Shown here: piece after piece, positions 60,881-64,000 of the stretch
How the letters are laid out: each line of letters opens with the position of its first letter
How positions within the stretch are numbered: the first letter of the stretch is position 1
Source: Malurus cyaneus samueli
Lineage: Eukaryota > Chordata > Aves > Passeriformes > Maluridae
Direction: 5' to 3'
Length of the DNA: 64,000 nucleotides
Assembly: GCA_009741485.1 (NCBI GenBank)
Contig: CM019238.1
Location: 8,165,477 to 8,229,476 of the forward strand
Program-made: the position numbers and the translations under genes
Notes under the pieces: generated by a model
The model's database searches: none
What the model saw: the letters and a program-made list of their open reading frames with translations, nothing else
What the model was told of the DNA's origin: nothing

Positions 60881-62500
60881 AAAAATGTAAGGGCTAAGGC
60901 ATTGAAACGTTTATTCTAGCTTGCCAAACTGGGAGCATAGAGATGTAGGTGGCTCTGATTCAAGGTGCTCCTCACTAACATGAATTAACAAGAAAATATA
61001 TTTGGAGGAAAAAAAAAAAAAATCAAGAAAACAACAAAATCCCCCTCATTTACAAAGGTATTCCAGAGGTTGTGATTTGATTGTTTCATTATCTATGTGT
61101 GAAATTTTAGGCACAGTTTGGGTGAGTCTCGTCTTGCCCATGAAGAAGAAAAAAAATCACATTGTACTCATGGAATTGAGCATGCAGAGCCAAATTTACA
61201 GGAATCAGGTGACATTTTTGAACAACTGTAACAGGCCTAAGGCTACATGAACTGTATTTTCCACAGTTTGGCACATTTTGTTCTTTCCTGGGACTCTGGG
61301 ATTCTCCTGCAGGTGCCTGCCTTCAGCCACTGGACATTTGAGAAAAACATCCAATATTGAGCAGTTTGCACTCAAGTCGCTAGAAATGGCTACTCAGAGC
61401 TGTGCTGATAAATCATACAAGGGAAACTTGTTTTATTTTCTTGTGTAATCACAGGTCCCTAGTCCCATTCAGGTTTCTTACCGCATTTTTCTCCCTTTGT
61501 GACAGCAGCTCCCAGGACTGAGCTCTGGGATTAATAAAATGGAATTCACACTGTTGTGCATCAGCCTGAATCTCTCCCAAGCACTCTCATTTTGCCAATG
61601 TGCTTTAACCCTGTGACAGAAGGACCCACTGCACCTGCTGGATGGCAGCTATTTAATCCTGCTTTTCCTACAAAGGTATCATTGGTGCAGTGAAATGCAG
61701 GGATGTTTAGTGCTTTTAAAAACAGCATGTGGCCCAGTAAGAGCAGAAGTTGAGGAAGAGTTTGTTGTGTATTTTTATTTAATGCACTTTAGCTGTATAA
61801 CTTTGCTTTATTTGTGACTTTTATATATAAATAAGCCTGCTTCTCCTGCTTTTTTTTGTGGGGTTGTTTCTGTTTCCAGACAATAGGCCTGGAGCAGGCA
61901 GGATACCATTCCCTAGAACAGAAAATTCATTCTAATTAATCCTAACCAGCACACCATGTTAAAACCACTTGCTGTTTTTAGCTACAATTCTGCACACAAT
62001 CAAACAAATCAAACAAACTGCTCATAATCCCACTGTTATCAGTACAGTTATCTTTTTATTATTATGAAATAAATAGCATAAACATCACTCTGTGAAAGAA
62101 AAAAACTGTGTTCATTTAATTATTTTCTAGATTTGTTTTGACTGTGTTTGTCCAGTGCTACCAGTTTTGCAGTTAAATAATGTATTCCACAATTACATCC
62201 TCATTTTCTGCTTTCTAAAGAGCTGAAACTGCTTTTTAAATCAACAGGAGGCTAGACTGAAGGAAGAATAAAAGATTGAACACCACATCTGGAAAATTTT
62301 CTGCTATCCTGCCTTCATAAAGAGAAAGCTCAGCTACATATTCTTCTTTTGGTTCCCATGGTGAACACATCAATGGTTGTATCAAGCAGATCATCAACAG
62401 TGTTGAGCTGATGGATGTTCAAAACTTCAGCTCTTCAAAGCCTCCCCAAACTTGCTAGATATGTCACAGCAGAAAACCTGCAAGCGAAGTAACAGGCATT
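60881..62500. other. Unique non-coding sequence
   Basis: No gene or interspersed repeat is recognised. A 9-bp tandem, ATCAAACAA, occurs twice at about 61999-62016, and an AT-rich stretch lies near 62050-62080. Confidence 0.6.
61009..61022 (+). repeat. Poly(A) run, 14 bases
   Basis: An uninterrupted run of A after TTTGGAGG. No recognised element lies upstream. Confidence 0.95.
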
Positions 62501-62550
62501 AAAGAGATTTTTCAAGCCAATTTTTATTGGCTTGCAACAAAAAGAGATTT
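62501..62550. repeat. Hairpin flanked by 10-bp direct repeats
   Basis: AAAGAGATTT occurs at 62501-62510 and again at 62541-62550. Between them is a perfect inverted repeat with arms CAAGCCAAT (62513-62521) and ATTGGCTTG (62526-62534) around a TTTT loop. The arrangement resembles a very small palindromic insertion with target duplications, but at 30 bases it is far too short to be a known transposon. It could also be a coincidence of two repeats. Confidence 0.85.
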
Positions 62551-64000
62551 AGAAACACACTAGAATATGCCAGGTGTGTTGGGCTAACAAATATTTTATT
62601 AATATTGTGGAGTCCCAAAAAAAGAATTTCAGTTCTTGTCAGCTGGAGTAAGGAGGAGCTTGAGAAATCACTGACACTTAATAAAATGCTGGATGAATGA
62701 TTTGGTTAATTATGTACCTAAAATGCAAAAAATAGATAATTATGACGATGATGTCCTGGTATTGCATTAAAGTGGAGGTGCTGGGAAATACCTGAATGTA
62801 GCTTTTAACAGGAATTGAGTTTGTACAAATGAACATGAGGTGCTGTTGATGACTCAGACTTGTGTGTGTGCTCTGTGTATTGATGAGGAATGATCTCTGT
62901 CATAACGTAGGAAAATGCATGAATTAACCCAAGAGAAACCAGATATATGTTTATAAAAAAAGCTCTCGCTACTGAAACAGTTTGGGGTTCTCTGATGAAA
63001 ACCTTTATTCATTTACTGAAGCTCAGTTTAATTTTTTCTATACCTCTGGAATGTAACAAAATAAAGAAGTTTACATGAAAATGAAGTGCAAAGCTGTGGG
63101 TTTGGGATGAGCATGGCCACGGTCTGGGAGATGGCTTTGGGATGGCCAGGTATGGCCAGTTGTCACCGTCCCTGGGGTGCCAGGGTTTCAGGGGGACAGA
63201 AATGTCCCTGGGGAGGTGTGAACCCTCGGGGAACACATCCAGCCCACCTGAGACTGAGGGGTGTCCTTTCACCTTTCTGCCTTTTGGTTTACAAGTATTT
63301 CACTCCTTGCCATGTGCTTTCTGAGGAACTGTTTTCCCCTATTTTCCAACTCCTTTAGTTTCTTCACACAGACACACCAACAGTGTTTTTATTGTTACAA
63401 GCACAGCCAAAATAAACTCTTCAGAACACTGTCAGGATGGTCCTGCCTCACTCTTCCAGAAGAAGTCACAGGCTGGGAATGTTTCCAGCAATAGAGGGAA
63501 AGTGGAGCTATTCATAGCTGAGCACATCTCCATTTCAGAAGGACTGGAAGATGAAACAATTCCTGGTTTCCTTTCCTTTTCAGTGTTCTTCAAAGAGCTT
63601 GGGAGACTATGATTTCCTGAACCTTTAAATTTGCGACAAAGAAATCTTGTCTACAGCATGTTTAAAGTTATCTTTTCATCTCCCACAATTATTATTATTT
63701 TTTAAGATCTACTCTTTTCTGCAGTTCTGAGAAATGAACTCAGCTGTGTGAGGTGTATTCCTGTCTCAGCAAACATGACACACTCTGCCAGTTCTGTGGC
63801 AAGAAAGGAGGACCTTTTTTGTAAACATGGCCTGTGGTTTATGAAATCTTGGATGCCCTACTTGATCTGCCTCAGATTTTATTTTTACAGATGTTACAGT
63901 GGCCCCAGAACCCAAGAACCTGAAAAGTATATTAGATATTGAGCATCTGAAGGGAAACAAGATAAATAATCATTGAGAAGTTTGACCTTCTAACTCACTA
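62551..64000. other. Unique non-coding sequence, GC-richer near 63.1-63.25 kb
   Basis: No gene is recognised. The 63.10-63.26 kb part is GC-richer, with a repeated GTCCCTGGGG word at 63168-63177 and 63204-63213 and several G runs (63174-63177, 63183-63185, 63191-63195 and 63210-63213). Overlapping short frames on both strands there are unrecognised. The window ends inside AT-rich unique sequence. Confidence 0.55.

Overview
The window looks like vertebrate nuclear DNA, most likely from a bird. The strongest evidence is six fragments of CR1 non-LTR retrotransposons in the form typical of avian genomes: 5'-truncated, present in both orientations, and ending in the short ATTCTGTG/ATTCTATG 3' repeats. 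Other support is CpG-poor, fairly AT-rich DNA, a low repeat load, A/T homopolymers, short minisatellites, and a short run of N that marks an assembly gap. Nothing bacterial, phage, plasmid or organellar is visible: there are no operons, ribosome-binding sites, tRNA or rRNA genes, or CRISPR arrays.

No protein-coding exon could be supported. The longest open frame is under 200 codons and lies on a minisatellite. The other long frames match no family I recognise, many lack an ATG, and their number and length are what 64 kb of non-coding sequence gives by chance. The window is best read as intergenic DNA or the inside of a very large intron.

Layout: 1-2.0 kb AT-rich unique sequence with one 157-codon unrecognised open frame on the minus strand; 2.4-2.6 kb purine-rich tract with the 5-N gap; 4.6 kb and 5.4-5.65 kb minus-strand CR1 fragments; 5.87-6.7 kb AT-rich candidate conserved non-coding block; 8.9-9.6 kb A-rich tracts; 11.55-11.68 kb 27-bp minisatellite; 12.4-12.6 kb TAAT-rich block; 13.8-14.19 kb the longest CR1 fragment (plus strand, complete 3' end); 14-30 kb mostly featureless, with local GC-richer patches near 23 and 28.5 kb; 30.06 kb a 31-base T run; 32.15-32.5 kb CpG-dense candidate regulatory element; 33.4-33.6 kb purine tract; 36.2 kb G-run cluster and perfect inverted repeat; 40.4-40.6 kb 34-bp minisatellite; 44.8 kb 21-bp palindrome; 49.4 kb minus-strand CR1; 50.75 kb CR1 3' end; 51.17 kb G-run cluster; 51.63-51.81 kb probable ancient MIR-type SINE; 57.2-58.2 kb CpG-containing stretch with a 14-bp GC palindrome; 58.2 kb CR1 3' end; 60.6-60.9 kb cluster of TAATTA-type motifs; 62.5 kb hairpin between direct repeats.

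There are no genes to link into a pathway. The parts most likely to have a function are the candidate cis-regulatory blocks (about 5.9-6.7, 12.4-12.6, 32.15-32.5, 57.9-58.15 and 60.6-60.9 kb). That reading rests on composition and motif density and needs an alignment to other vertebrates. I found no convincing new biological system. The items worth checking are these blocks, the probable ancient SINE, and several compact repeat or palindrome structures.
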